Source of the DNA: an uncultured Collinsella sp.
GTDB lineage: Bacteria; Actinomycetota; Coriobacteriia; Coriobacteriales; Coriobacteriaceae
Direction: 5' to 3'
Assembly (NCBI GenBank): GCA_958370785.1
Contig: CATXKN010000002.1
Span: forward strand, 124,001 to 188,000
DNA length: 64,000 nt
Shown here one piece after another: positions 48,599 to 57,279 of this stretch. Each line of letters begins with the position of its first letter. Position 1 is the first letter of the stretch. Made by a program: the position numbers and the translations under genes. A model generated the notes under the pieces. That model did no database searches. It was given only the letters and a program-made list of their open reading frames with translations, and was not told where the DNA came from.

Positions 48599-50716
48599 AT
48601 GGCATCTGCTGTGGAGCGTGACGGTCGCACCGTGGTGACCACATGCGGGGGATGCTATGCCGATTGCGCCTTTGCAGCCCATGTTGAGGATGGGCGTGTG
48701 GTGGCTGAGTTGCCGGTGCTGGGACATCCGTGCGCGGCGCGTGCCCTGTGCGCCCGCGGACGGCATCGTCTGGCAATGCCGTTTGACGAGCGCGACCGCA
48801 TTGTGCACCCCATGCGCCGCCGAGCTGATGACTCGGGGTTCGATGTGGTTTCGTGGGACGAGGCGTTCGCGCAGATTGCCGAGCGCCTTTTGGGGATTGT
48901 TGACGAGCGCGGGCCCCGTGCGCTGGGCATGACGCTCGGCGTGCCCTCGTTCGACCGCTACTGGGCGTATCGCTTTATGCATGCGCTGGGCTCGCCCAAC
49001 GTGTACGTTGCCGATGGCGCCTGCGAGGTAAGCCGACTTACGGGTTGGGAGCACAGCCTGGGCTACAGCCCTGCCTCCGACCTGGCACATACCGATTGCA
49101 TCATGTACCTGGGGCGTTCCATTGTCGATTCGTCGACGATGGGGGCTGTTGACGCGCTCAACGATGCGCGCCGGCGCGGGGCGAAGATTATCGTGGTCGA
49201 CCCCCGGCGCAGCGGTTCGGCCGCGCTTGCCGACCGCTGGCTGCGCGTGCGTCCCGGATGCGATCTGGCGTTGCTGCTGGGTATCGCACATGTGCTGGTA
49301 GCCGAGGACCTGTTCGACCACGAGTTCGTGGACCGCTATACCACGGGTTTTGACGAGCTGGCACAGGCGGCCCGTGCTTGGACGCCCGAGTGGGCCGAGT
49401 CGATGTGCGACGTGCCGGCGGACGATATCCGTGCGACTGCGCGAGATTTGGCTGCCGCGGCGCCTGCTGCGGTGGTGGACGCTGGCTTTCATGGTGGCAT
49501 CGGTATCGCGTATGCCAATAGCACCCAGACCGCGCGAGCTATCTGTATGGTCGATGTGCTGCTGGGCTGCATCGGACACGCCGGCGGTGCCCTCAACCCA
49601 TCCACGCCGCTTGTGTTGGGCGACCTCGATCCCGCACGCTTTGCGACGCCGTCGATGCCGTGTGAGCCCAAATTGGGGTCCGAGCGCTATCCGCTCGTCG
49701 ACCCCGAGCGCGGTCTGTGCACGACCATCGGTCAGTCGATTCTTGCCGGCGATTTGCGTGGGCTCATCGTCTATGCCAGTAACCCTGGTGCGGGCTATGG
49801 CAATGCGCAGGCTTGGTTGGGCATCTTGCAGCAGCTCGACTTGCTCGTGACGATTGATATTCGCTGGTCCGAGACAGCGCGCGCTTCTGACTTCGTGCTG
49901 CCGGACGTGACGTATCTGGAGGCCGACCGTGGCGTGGGCACAGTCGTGGGCGCCAACGATGCGCGCGTGTTCTACCGCAACGCCGTGCTGCCTGTGCAGC
50001 ATGACGGCACACGTCCCGGTCGGGAGATTTTTGCCGGTCTGGCGCAGGCGTGTGGCGTGGGCGAGTACTTCCAGTTTACGTCTGACGATCTGGCGGCTGC
50101 CCAGGTGGCGCCTTTTGGGATCAATCTGGACGAGCTCAAGGAACGCGGCTGGGCCGACACGGGTGTTGCGTTGCCGTCGCGTACGGGCGAGCCGGCGATT
50201 CCCTTGGATGGCGGCAAAATTGCGCTGGCAAGCGACGTATGGGAACGAGCCGGCCTGGGCCGCGTTCCCGGTTGGGTCGCGCCCATGGTGGAGCCCGGTC
50301 CGGGAATGTTTCGCCTCATTAGCGGCAACCGTCCCTTTGAGTCGCATACCTCGCGAAGGCTTGCGGCCCAAGGTGCCGCCGAGGCTGGATCGGACCTGGA
50401 TGCCGTGCAGATGAATGCCGATGCTGCTGCGCACATGGGCATCGCCGATGGCGAGGTCGTCGAGCTTGTGAGCGATATGGGCCGCGACCGCGTGCGCGTG
50501 GAGACGACGCCGTATCTGCACCCGGCGTGCCTCTTTACGTCGGCCGCCCCTGGGGGACGTTCGTTTGGCGCCGAAGCCGGCGGCGCTCAGGCCTTGGGCG
50601 TAGGCCCGCTCGACCATACGCCGTTGCGTTGGGACCCGTTGACGGGCGCCGCGCTCACCCAGGAAAACGCCGTTCGCGTGGAAAAGATCGCGGCGCGCGA
50701 GGATAATAGCGAATGA
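48599..50716 (+). CDS. Orphan molybdopterin oxidoreductase (bis-MGD family)
   Basis: A 705-residue member of the DMSO-reductase superfamily. N-terminal C16, C19, C23 and C51 fit a [4Fe-4S] site; KIIVVDPRRSGSA, ASNPGAGYGNAQAW and the C-terminal NRPFESHTSR fit the MGD-binding folds. The position of the Mo ligand reads DGACEVSRLTGW, making C142 the likely ligand rather than selenocysteine. There is no Tat signal, no Fe-S partner and no membrane anchor next to it, so it is probably cytoplasmic. ATG 48599 follows GAAAGGGG; an in-frame GTG lies at 48581. The substrate is unknown. Confidence 0.8.
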   Translation: MASAVERDGRTVVTTCGGCYADCAFAAHVEDGRVVAELPVLGHPCAARALCARGRHRLAMPFDERDRIVHPMRRRADDSGFDVVSWDEAFAQIAERLLGIVDERGPRALGMTLGVPSFDRYWAYRFMHALGSPNVYVADGACEVSRLTGWEHSLGYSPASDLAHTDCIMYLGRSIVDSSTMGAVDALNDARRRGAKIIVVDPRRSGSAALADRWLRVRPGCDLALLLGIAHVLVAEDLFDHEFVDRYTTGFDELAQAARAWTPEWAESMCDVPADDIRATARDLAAAAPAAVVDAGFHGGIGIAYANSTQTARAICMVDVLLGCIGHAGGALNPSTPLVLGDLDPARFATPSMPCEPKLGSERYPLVDPERGLCTTIGQSILAGDLRGLIVYASNPGAGYGNAQAWLGILQQLDLLVTIDIRWSETARASDFVLPDVTYLEADRGVGTVVGANDARVFYRNAVLPVQHDGTRPGREIFAGLAQACGVGEYFQFTSDDLAAAQVAPFGINLDELKERGWADTGVALPSRTGEPAIPLDGGKIALASDVWERAGLGRVPGWVAPMVEPGPGMFRLISGNRPFESHTSRRLAAQGAAEAGSDLDAVQMNADAAAHMGIADGEVVELVSDMGRDRVRVETTPYLHPACLFTSAAPGGRSFGAEAGGAQALGVGPLDHTPLRWDPLTGAALTQENAVRVEKIAAREDNSE

Positions 50717-50792
50717 TTGACTCAGCCGATCGATTTGTCTGATTGCTTGACGTCCGAACGATTGATTCACTTTTGGTTTTGAAAGGCCTCAT

Positions 50793-52250
50793 ATGAGCGA
50801 TAGCCAGAAAATGTCCGATGAGGTGCGCGCCCGCCTGCGCGCCATTCCTTCCGTCAACGAGCTGCTTGCCGAGTGGCCGGTGGTGAAGGCGGCGGGGGAG
50901 ACCTGCGACGCGGTGGTGCATGCCGCCGTCACGGCCGAGCTCGACGAGGAGCGCTCCGCCATTCGCGCCGGTGCCGCCCCGCGCTCTAAGCGTGACCTGG
51001 CCTCGGCGATCGAGTGGCGTGCGCATCGATCCGCGCTGCCGAGCCTGCGTCCTGCCGTCAACGCCACGGGTGTGGTCATCCATACCAACCTGGGTCGAGC
51101 CCCGCTCGCGGAGTCGGCGGCAAAGGCCGTGGCCGAGGTTGCGCGCGGGTACAGTACGCTCGAGTACAGTGTGGACACCTGTTCGCGCGGGTCGCGCAAG
51201 GAGCACGCCGCGCAGCTGATTCGCTCGCTCACCGGTGCCGAGGACGCGCTCGTGGTCAACAACAATGCCGCCGCGGTGCTGCTGGTGCTGGCGACCCATG
51301 CCGCAGGCAAGGAGGTCATCGTCAGCCGCGGCGAGCTAGTCGAGATCGGCGGCAGCTTCCGCATCCCCGATGTCATGGCGGCTTCGGGCGCCAAACTCGT
51401 CGAGGTCGGCGCCACCAACCGCACACATTTGGGCGACTACGAGCGCGCCATCACGCCCGATACGGCGATGATCCTTAAGGTCCATCCTTCCAACTATCGC
51501 ATCGAGGGTTTCCACGAGGAGGCAGGCTCTCGGGAGCTTGCGGCGCTTGCTCATAAGCATGGCCTGCTCTTCTACGAAGACCAGGGCTCGGGCGCGCTGC
51601 TGCCCGACGACATCTTGGTGCGCGGCGGCGAGGAAACCACGCCGGCTTCGGTTTCGGCAGGGCTCGATCTGGTGTCGTGCTCGGGCGATAAACTACTCGG
51701 TGCCGCACAGGCGGGCATCATCATGGGCCGTCGCGATCTGGTCCAGGCCTGCGGCGCACATCCGCTCATGCGTGCTCTGCGTCCGGGCAAACTGGCTCTG
51801 TCGGCGCTCGAGGCCACGTTGCGTATCTACATGGACGGTGCCGACGTGGCCCATCGCGAGGTGCCGGTGCTCAACATGCTCACGCTTCCGCAGGCTCATC
51901 TGGAGCGTCGCGCACGCAAGCTGCGCGATCGTATGATCGCCGGGCTCGATAAGGCGGGTTGCCCGTGCGCCGTTCAGGTGAAGATCGTCGAGGAATCGTC
52001 GACCCCCGGTGGCGGCTCGCTACCTACCGTCGAGCTGCCCACGATGTGCGTGGCCGTCTGCCCGGTCGACGGGTGCCTGTCCGTCGACGCGCTCAAGCGC
52101 TCGCTCGTCCAAGACTTCGATACGCCGGTCGTCACACGTACCTCGCACGACCGCATTCTGTTTGACGTCCGTACGCTCGTGGGCGACCGCGATATCGAGA
52201 CGGCGGCATCGACGCTCATCGCGTGCGTTAAGAAGGCGATTGCTCGATGA
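50793..52250 (+). CDS. selA: L-seryl-tRNA(Sec) selenium transferase
   Basis: A 485-residue PLP enzyme that converts Ser-tRNA-Sec to Sec-tRNA-Sec with selenophosphate. The N-terminal domain has the SelA start (RAIPSVNELL), then PAVNATGVVIHTNLGRAPL, NNNAAAVLLVL and the PLP lysine K300 in SCSGDKLLGAAQAGII. The length is near the E. coli protein (463). The start follows GAAAGG. Its stop overlaps selB by four bases (ATGA). Confidence 0.95.
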   Translation: MSDSQKMSDEVRARLRAIPSVNELLAEWPVVKAAGETCDAVVHAAVTAELDEERSAIRAGAAPRSKRDLASAIEWRAHRSALPSLRPAVNATGVVIHTNLGRAPLAESAAKAVAEVARGYSTLEYSVDTCSRGSRKEHAAQLIRSLTGAEDALVVNNNAAAVLLVLATHAAGKEVIVSRGELVEIGGSFRIPDVMAASGAKLVEVGATNRTHLGDYERAITPDTAMILKVHPSNYRIEGFHEEAGSRELAALAHKHGLLFYEDQGSGALLPDDILVRGGEETTPASVSAGLDLVSCSGDKLLGAAQAGIIMGRRDLVQACGAHPLMRALRPGKLALSALEATLRIYMDGADVAHREVPVLNMLTLPQAHLERRARKLRDRMIAGLDKAGCPCAVQVKIVEESSTPGGGSLPTVELPTMCVAVCPVDGCLSVDALKRSLVQDFDTPVVTRTSHDRILFDVRTLVGDRDIETAASTLIACVKKAIAR

Positions 52251-54214
52251 GTGAGGTTCAGGCGCTGGTGGAGTGTCCCGTTATCGTTGGCACGGCGGGT
52301 CACGTCGACCACGGTAAGTCGGCGCTCATCGAGGTACTGACGGGTAAAAACCCCGACCGCCTGGAAGTTGAGCGCCGTCGCGGCATGACGGTGGAGCTGG
52401 GCTTTGGCGAGCTGGCGCTGCCGAGTGGTAAGATCGTCGGCCTGGTCGATGTGCCGGGGCATGCCCATTACTTGCGCGCCATGGTGCAGGGCGCGACAGG
52501 CATCGACGTTGCCGTGCTGGTGGTTTCGGCCGTCGAGGGCGTGATGCCGCAGACCCGCGAGCACGTGCATGTGCTGGAGCTGCTGGGCGTTACGCATATG
52601 GTGGTCGCGCTGACCATGTGCGACCTGGCCGATGCCGAGATGACCGAGCTTGCCGAGCTCGATGTCGATGACTTTTTGTCGGGTACCGTGTTTGCGGGTG
52701 CGCCGATTGTGCCTGTGTCGTCCAAGTCCGGCGCGGGAATCGATGACCTGCTGGCTGCGCTCGACGAGCAGGTTGCCGCTTGCTGGGGCGCCTGCCGTGC
52801 CCGTGCCGAGCTCACCGATGCCGCACCGCGCCTGCCCATCGACCGCTGCTTTACGATTAAGGGCGTCGGTACCGTCGTGACGGGAACGCTTCACGATGCG
52901 CCGGTTGCGGTGGGCGACGAGCTGATGGCTTTGCCGTCGCGTACGGTCTGTCGTGTGCGCGGGATTCAGGTGCATGGCGATACGCCGCGCGCGCTGCCTG
53001 GGCAACGCGTGGCGCTCAACCTGGTTGGTGACGGTGTCCCGGCGCTTGACCGTGGCGAGATGCTGGGCGTGGCGGACCGCTTTGGTCAGACGTTGCGCTT
53101 TATGATGACGTTCACCTACCTGGGCCGCGAGGGCGCCAAGCCGCGCGTGCTCGAGTCGGGCGCGCGTGTGCATGTGATGGCCGGCACGGCCGAGGTCGTC
53201 GGCCGCATCATGCTTTTGGAGGGCGAGGCCCCCATGGCGGTGGGCGAGACCCGTACCGTGCAGGTGCGCCTGGAGGAGCCGCTGCCGCTACGTGCCGGGG
53301 ACCATACCGTGGTGCTGTCCTATTCGCCCGTTATGCTTATTGGCGGCGGGCGCGTGCTGCTTTCGCGCTGCCGTCGCTCGCGCGAGCTTACTGAGGGGGA
53401 GTGCATGCTGTACGCGGCGCTCGAGTCCGGCGATATCGCGGGCGGTGTGGGCGCTTGGCTAGCGTTGCAGACGCTGCCGGTTACGGCGGTTGATGTTGCC
53501 GAGGCTTTGGATCTTGGTGTCGGCGAGGTCGATGCCGCACTGCGCGGGTTGGTGGCGCAGGGCTCCGTTCGCAAGCTTGTCGTGGGTGATGCGGACCTCT
53601 TGGCGGACGCCGTGGTGCTCGACGCCGCGATGGATGCACTGGCGGCGACCCTGTCAGCCATGCATGCGGCGGCTCCCAAGGAGACAGGCTTTACGCCCGG
53701 CGCCGTTGCCCATGCTGCGTGGCCTGCCGCTGATGAAGACGTTGCCGCGGCTCTGATTGCCGAGGGCTGCTCGCGTGGCGTGTGCGCCGCCGAGGGCGCC
53801 GAGGTGTTCGACCCGCACTCCGCTGCCGCCGCGGCACGTGTGGTGCGCGAGGCCTGCGAACGTATCGTTGCCTTGCTGGACGAAGCCGGCCTCGATGCAC
53901 CGACGTTGCCCGAGGTGGGCGAGCAGTTGCAGCTCGATCGCGACACCATGACGCGCGCCCTGCGCGAGCTTTCGCTCAATCGCTCGATCGTTAAGGTCGA
54001 GCGCGACGTTGCCCTGTCCGCCGCCGCCGAGGCCCATGCGCGCGAGCTTGTTGCCGCCGCCATCGCCGATGCTGGCGGCGCTGCAACCACGAGTGTATTG
54101 CGCGAGGCCCTGGGTGTGTCGCGCAAGCGTGCTATCAGCATCTTGGAGCACCTGGATGCCGTGCGCTTCACATCCCTCGACAAAGAAGCCGGCGGCCTGC
54201 GCTCCCTGCGCTAG
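52247..54214 (+). CDS. selB: Selenocysteine-specific elongation factor
   Basis: A 655-residue GTPase that brings Sec-tRNA to UGA codons marked by a SECIS hairpin. G1 is GHVDHGKS at residues 18-25, switch/G2 is RRGMTVELGF, and G3 is DVPGH at 68-72. The C-terminal 250 residues are a series of winged helices (TLPEVGEQLQLDRDTMTRALREL and ATTSVLREALGVSRKRAISILEHLDAVRF) that bind the SECIS. The G4 motif reads TMCD (123-126) instead of the common [N/T]KxD, which is unusual. It is coupled to selA. Confidence 0.94.
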   Translation: MSEVQALVECPVIVGTAGHVDHGKSALIEVLTGKNPDRLEVERRRGMTVELGFGELALPSGKIVGLVDVPGHAHYLRAMVQGATGIDVAVLVVSAVEGVMPQTREHVHVLELLGVTHMVVALTMCDLADAEMTELAELDVDDFLSGTVFAGAPIVPVSSKSGAGIDDLLAALDEQVAACWGACRARAELTDAAPRLPIDRCFTIKGVGTVVTGTLHDAPVAVGDELMALPSRTVCRVRGIQVHGDTPRALPGQRVALNLVGDGVPALDRGEMLGVADRFGQTLRFMMTFTYLGREGAKPRVLESGARVHVMAGTAEVVGRIMLLEGEAPMAVGETRTVQVRLEEPLPLRAGDHTVVLSYSPVMLIGGGRVLLSRCRRSRELTEGECMLYAALESGDIAGGVGAWLALQTLPVTAVDVAEALDLGVGEVDAALRGLVAQGSVRKLVVGDADLLADAVVLDAAMDALAATLSAMHAAAPKETGFTPGAVAHAAWPAADEDVAAALIAEGCSRGVCAAEGAEVFDPHSAAAAARVVREACERIVALLDEAGLDAPTLPEVGEQLQLDRDTMTRALRELSLNRSIVKVERDVALSAAAEAHARELVAAAIADAGGAATTSVLREALGVSRKRAISILEHLDAVRFTSLDKEAGGLRSLR

Positions 54215-54250
54215 ATTGGCTGCTCGGTTTGGTAAAATACCGCCGCACTT

Positions 54251-54347
54251 GGGAACGGATGGGCTCCGGTGGGCTCCGCGGTCCTCAAAACCGTTGCGAG
54301 GCGTGCAAAACGTCTTGGATGTGTTCGATTCACATACGTTCCCGCCA
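54251..54347 (+). tRNA. selC: tRNA-Sec (anticodon TCA)
   Basis: A 97-nt tRNA with a long variable arm. The acceptor GGGAACG pairs with CGTTCCC, then GCCA; the eighth acceptor position is G opposite A. The anticodon loop CCTCAAA has TCA at 54285-54287. The variable arm CGAGGCGT/ACGTCTTG is 8 bp with wobbles, and the T-arm is ATGTG-TTCGATT-CACAT. It lies directly after selB. Confidence 0.93.
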
Positions 54348-54356
54348 TACGTTACC

Positions 54357-54411
54357 AGCGCTTTTGTGCTCGCGGTCTTGCTGCGTGCCGCAAAGGCGCT
54401 GTTTTGTTTTT
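54357..54411 (+). terminator. Terminator downstream of tRNA-Sec
   Basis: AGCGCTTTTG pairs with GCAAAGGCGCT (54390-54400) across a structured loop and a T-rich tract (GTTTTGTTTTT) follows. Confidence 0.82.
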
Positions 54412-54501
54412 GCACGAGCTTTTCGTAGCGCCGCTATTTCGGCGGCGGTATTTAGCTTCGTGCATCGGGTTTCGAGCATGCCGATGGGGGTGTTTTGCCG
54501 T

Positions 54502-55134
54502 ATGACTACCGTAAGACGAGCCTATCTTTCTTGCGTCGTCCAGGCGGGCGGGCTGTCGTCGCGCATGGGTTGCGACAAGGCGCGTATGGCGTTTCGCGGT
54601 GAGCCGCTCATCGAACGCGTGCTGGGTCGGCTGGCGCAAGTTGCCGGCGAATTGGTCGTGACGACCTCGCGTCCCAGCGAGCTTGCCTATCTTGAGGAGC
54701 GCGCGTTTGGCGGTCTTGTGCCGCGCGTGGTAGCGGACCTTGAAGGGTCGGCGGGCGCCATGCGTGGCATCGCGAGCTCGCTGGCTGCCGCTCGGTTGCC
54801 CCTCGCGGCGATCGTCGCCTGCGACATGCCGTTCGTCTCACCAGAATTGATTGGCGCGCTTTCGGATCGGGTCAAGGAAGGCCCGCTCGACGTGTGCGTC
54901 CCGCGCGAGGAGCGTGGGATTGAGCCGCTGTGCGCCGTGTGGCGCCGCCAGGCTTGCGCGCCGGTTGCCCGTGAGTTGCTCGACCAGGACCGCCAGCGCA
55001 TCCGCTGTTTGATCGACCGGGTCCATGCCGGCTATCTGGATGAGCCCCAGATTGTCGAGGTTGCCGGTTCCACGCTCTGCTTCGAAAACGTCAATACACC
55101 CGAGGAGTTTGCGGCAGCCGAGCTGCTCGCCTAG
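54502..55134 (+). CDS. mobA: Molybdenum cofactor guanylyltransferase
   Basis: A 210-residue nucleotidyltransferase. The N-terminal VVQAGGLSSRMGCDKARM is the MobA signature for GTP binding; IVACDMPFVSPELI and ENVNTPEEF are the later family blocks. It attaches GMP to Mo-molybdopterin to make MGD for FdhF and the orphan oxidoreductase. ATG 54502 is chosen at the family start. Upstream in-frame codons cross the tRNA-Sec gene and are not real. It follows the sel genes, consistent with joint use in FdhF synthesis. Confidence 0.9.
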   Translation: MTTVRRAYLSCVVQAGGLSSRMGCDKARMAFRGEPLIERVLGRLAQVAGELVVTTSRPSELAYLEERAFGGLVPRVVADLEGSAGAMRGIASSLAAARLPLAAIVACDMPFVSPELIGALSDRVKEGPLDVCVPREERGIEPLCAVWRRQACAPVARELLDQDRQRIRCLIDRVHAGYLDEPQIVEVAGSTLCFENVNTPEEFAAAELLA

Positions 55135-55149
55135 ACGATGGGAGATGCC

Positions 55150-55545
55150 ATGCCTCACGATATCTGCCCCGATACCGGGGAGCCTTGCACTTGCGATGGG
55201 TCCGAGCCTTGTACTTGCGGCTGCGGTGGCTGTGGACATACTGCGGAAGAGGAAGCGGCCGCCGCGGCGTATCGTGAGGCACACCGCGAGGGTCCGTCCG
55301 GTGATGCCCTCGACCACGAACGCAAGATTATCGTGTCGTTTGACAGCACCTTCGATGTGATGGAATGCGAGCAGCTGTGCCTGGATGCCGGCGTGCCCGG
55401 GCGCATCATGCCTTTACCCGGCTCCATTACCGCAGGTTGCGGTCTGTGCTGGGCCATGCCGTTCTCGGGCGATGCCCTCGCCGCCTTCCGTGCCGCCACC
55501 GAAGGCCGTATAACCCCCGCCGACTACCATCAGCTCGTCCTCTAA
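55150..55545 (+). CDS. DUF3343 protein with cysteine-rich N-terminus
   Basis: A 131-residue protein. The first 35 residues hold eight cysteines (HDICPDTGEPCTCDG then SEPCTCGCGGCGH), a metal- or selenium-binding-like segment. The rest is a DUF3343 domain: KIIVSFDSTFDVMECEQLC, GVPGRIMPLPGSITAGCGLCWAMP. It is a paralog of the 83-residue gene at 20318, with the same GCGL motif. ATG 55150 follows GGGAG; an in-frame ATG at 55138 has no ribosome site. It lies at the end of selA-selB-mobA. A role as a carrier of selenium or sulfur to a molybdenum enzyme is inference. Confidence 0.75.
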   Translation: MPHDICPDTGEPCTCDGSEPCTCGCGGCGHTAEEEAAAAAYREAHREGPSGDALDHERKIIVSFDSTFDVMECEQLCLDAGVPGRIMPLPGSITAGCGLCWAMPFSGDALAAFRAATEGRITPADYHQLVL

Positions 55546-55551
55546 CCACCA

Positions 55552-55590
55552 AAACCACCACAAAGGTGCCTGTCCCCAATGTGGTGGTTT
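55552..55590. repeat. Palindrome with GGTGCCTGTCCCC loop
   Basis: AAACCACCACA (55552-55562) and TGTGGTGGTTT (55580-55590) form an 11-bp perfect inverted repeat. The 17-nt loop contains GGTGCCTGTCCCC, a motif that recurs between genes in many anaerobes and is suspected to be REP-like. The rest of the gap up to 55802 holds no other clear signal. Confidence 0.75.
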
Positions 55591-55802
55591 GGAACACGTG
55601 GACGAAACAGGTTTGAAACACGGGTTTTGCACGTCAGACTCTCAAAAACGCTTCTACCTGCATCGTAATCAAAACGAAACATCCGCCCGTCGTCTTATGC
55701 GTAACTTTGCTGCAACAGTGCGATATTATCCATACTCGATAAAGCTCGCGGCGCATGGGGTGCCGCGAACGACACCTTTCTTTTCCATCAATTGGAGGAA
55801 GC

Positions 55803-57158
55803 ATGAGCTACACGCAGAAAGTTCTCGAAGAGCTCAAGGCCCGCTATCCCGAGCAGCCTGAGTTCATCCAGGCCGCGACCGAGATCCTCGGCACCATTCA
55901 GCCGGCGCTCGACGCCCACCCCGAGTACGAGGAGGCCGCCCTGCTGGAGCGCCTCGTCGAGCCCGAGCGCATCGTCATGTTCCGTGTTCCCTGGGTCGAC
56001 GACCAGGGCAAGGTTCAGGTCAACCGCGGTTACCGCGTCGAGTTCAACTCTGCCATTGGACCCTACAAGGGCGGCTTGCGCTTTAACCCGACGGTCACCC
56101 TGGGCATGCTCAAGTTCCTGGGCCTGGAGCAGATCCTCAAGAACAGCCTGACCACCCTTCCCATGGGCGGCGGCAAGGGCGGCTCCGACTTCGACCCCAA
56201 GGGCAAGTCCAACAACGAGATCATGCACTTCTGCCAGTCCTTCATGACCGAGCTCTATCGCCACATCGGTCCCAACACCGACGTTCCCGCCGGTGACCTG
56301 GGCGTTGGCGGCCGCGAGGTTGCCTACCTGTTCGGTCAGTACAAGCGCCTGACCAACGAGTGGACCGGCGTCCTTACCGGTAAGGGCCTCTCCTTTGGCG
56401 GCTCGCTCGCCCGTACCGAGGCCACCGGCTACGGCCTGGTCTACTTTGTGGACGAGTACCTCAAGAGCCGCGGCGAGTCCTTCGAGGGCAAGAACGTCGT
56501 CGTTCACGGCTCCGGTAACGTCGCCATCTACGCGGTCCAGAAGGTCGCCCAGCTCGGCGGTAAGGTCCTGGCCTGCTCCGACACCCACGGCTGGGTCGAG
56601 GATCCCGACGGCATCGACTACACCGTGCTCGAGCATGTCTACAACAAGAAGCGCTCCGGCCACGACAAGGGTGTCACGCTCGCCATGTACGTTGACGAGA
56701 AACCCAACGCCGTGTGGCACGAGGGCGACGGCCGCGGCGTGTGGCAGCTGCCCTGCGACATCGCGCTGCCCTGCGCTCGTGAGAACACGCTGCTGCTCGA
56801 GGATGCCCAGGCGCTCGTCGCCAACGGCTGCAAGGTGGTCGGCGAGGGCGCGAACATGCCCACGACCATCGAGGCCACGACCTACTTCCAGGAGAACGGC
56901 GTCGCCTTTATGCCCGGTAAGGCTGCCAACGCCGGTGGCGTGCTCGTGTCCGGCCTGGAGATGAGCCAGAACGCCGAGCACCTGTCCTGGACCTTCGAGG
57001 AGGTCGACGGCAAGCTCGAGCAGCTCATGCGCGGCATGTTCCACAACGTGGACGACACCGCCAAGGAGTATGGCCAGGAGGGCAACTTTGTCATGGGCGC
57101 CAACATCGCCGGCTTCCTGAAGGTTGCCGACGCCATGCTCGCCCAGGGCGTCTGCTAA
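55803..57158 (+). CDS. gdhA: Glutamate dehydrogenase (NADP-type, hexameric)
   Basis: A 451-residue enzyme that joins 2-oxoglutarate and ammonia to glutamate. Substrate-binding PYKGGLRFNPTV and the catalytic lysine in LPMGGGKGGSDFDPKGK are clear; the Rossmann part has VVVHGSGNVAIYA near residue 237. Length and motifs match the short bacterial NADP-dependent class. The start follows GGAGGAAGC. Monocistronic, with its own terminator. Confidence 0.95.
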   Translation: MSYTQKVLEELKARYPEQPEFIQAATEILGTIQPALDAHPEYEEAALLERLVEPERIVMFRVPWVDDQGKVQVNRGYRVEFNSAIGPYKGGLRFNPTVTLGMLKFLGLEQILKNSLTTLPMGGGKGGSDFDPKGKSNNEIMHFCQSFMTELYRHIGPNTDVPAGDLGVGGREVAYLFGQYKRLTNEWTGVLTGKGLSFGGSLARTEATGYGLVYFVDEYLKSRGESFEGKNVVVHGSGNVAIYAVQKVAQLGGKVLACSDTHGWVEDPDGIDYTVLEHVYNKKRSGHDKGVTLAMYVDEKPNAVWHEGDGRGVWQLPCDIALPCARENTLLLEDAQALVANGCKVVGEGANMPTTIEATTYFQENGVAFMPGKAANAGGVLVSGLEMSQNAEHLSWTFEEVDGKLEQLMRGMFHNVDDTAKEYGQEGNFVMGANIAGFLKVADAMLAQGVC

Positions 57159-57184
57159 ATCTTCGCTCGACATAGCATGTGATG

Positions 57185-57216
57185 AGGCTCCCAGCTATCC
57201 GGCTGGGAGCCTTTTT
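57185..57216 (+). terminator. Terminator of gdhA
   Basis: AGGCTCCCAGC and GCTGGGAGCCT pair around TATCCG, followed by a T run. Confidence 0.94.
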
Positions 57217-57279
57217 CTATGGTGACGATGGCGGCGCCCCCTCGTTTGGTACACTTAAAGGTACTGGACAAGTGGAGAG

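Noticed and set aside
52247..54214. SelB as a different translation GTPase because of the odd G4 motif
   Set aside because: Coupling to selA, the adjacent tRNA-Sec and C-terminal winged helices make SelB certain.
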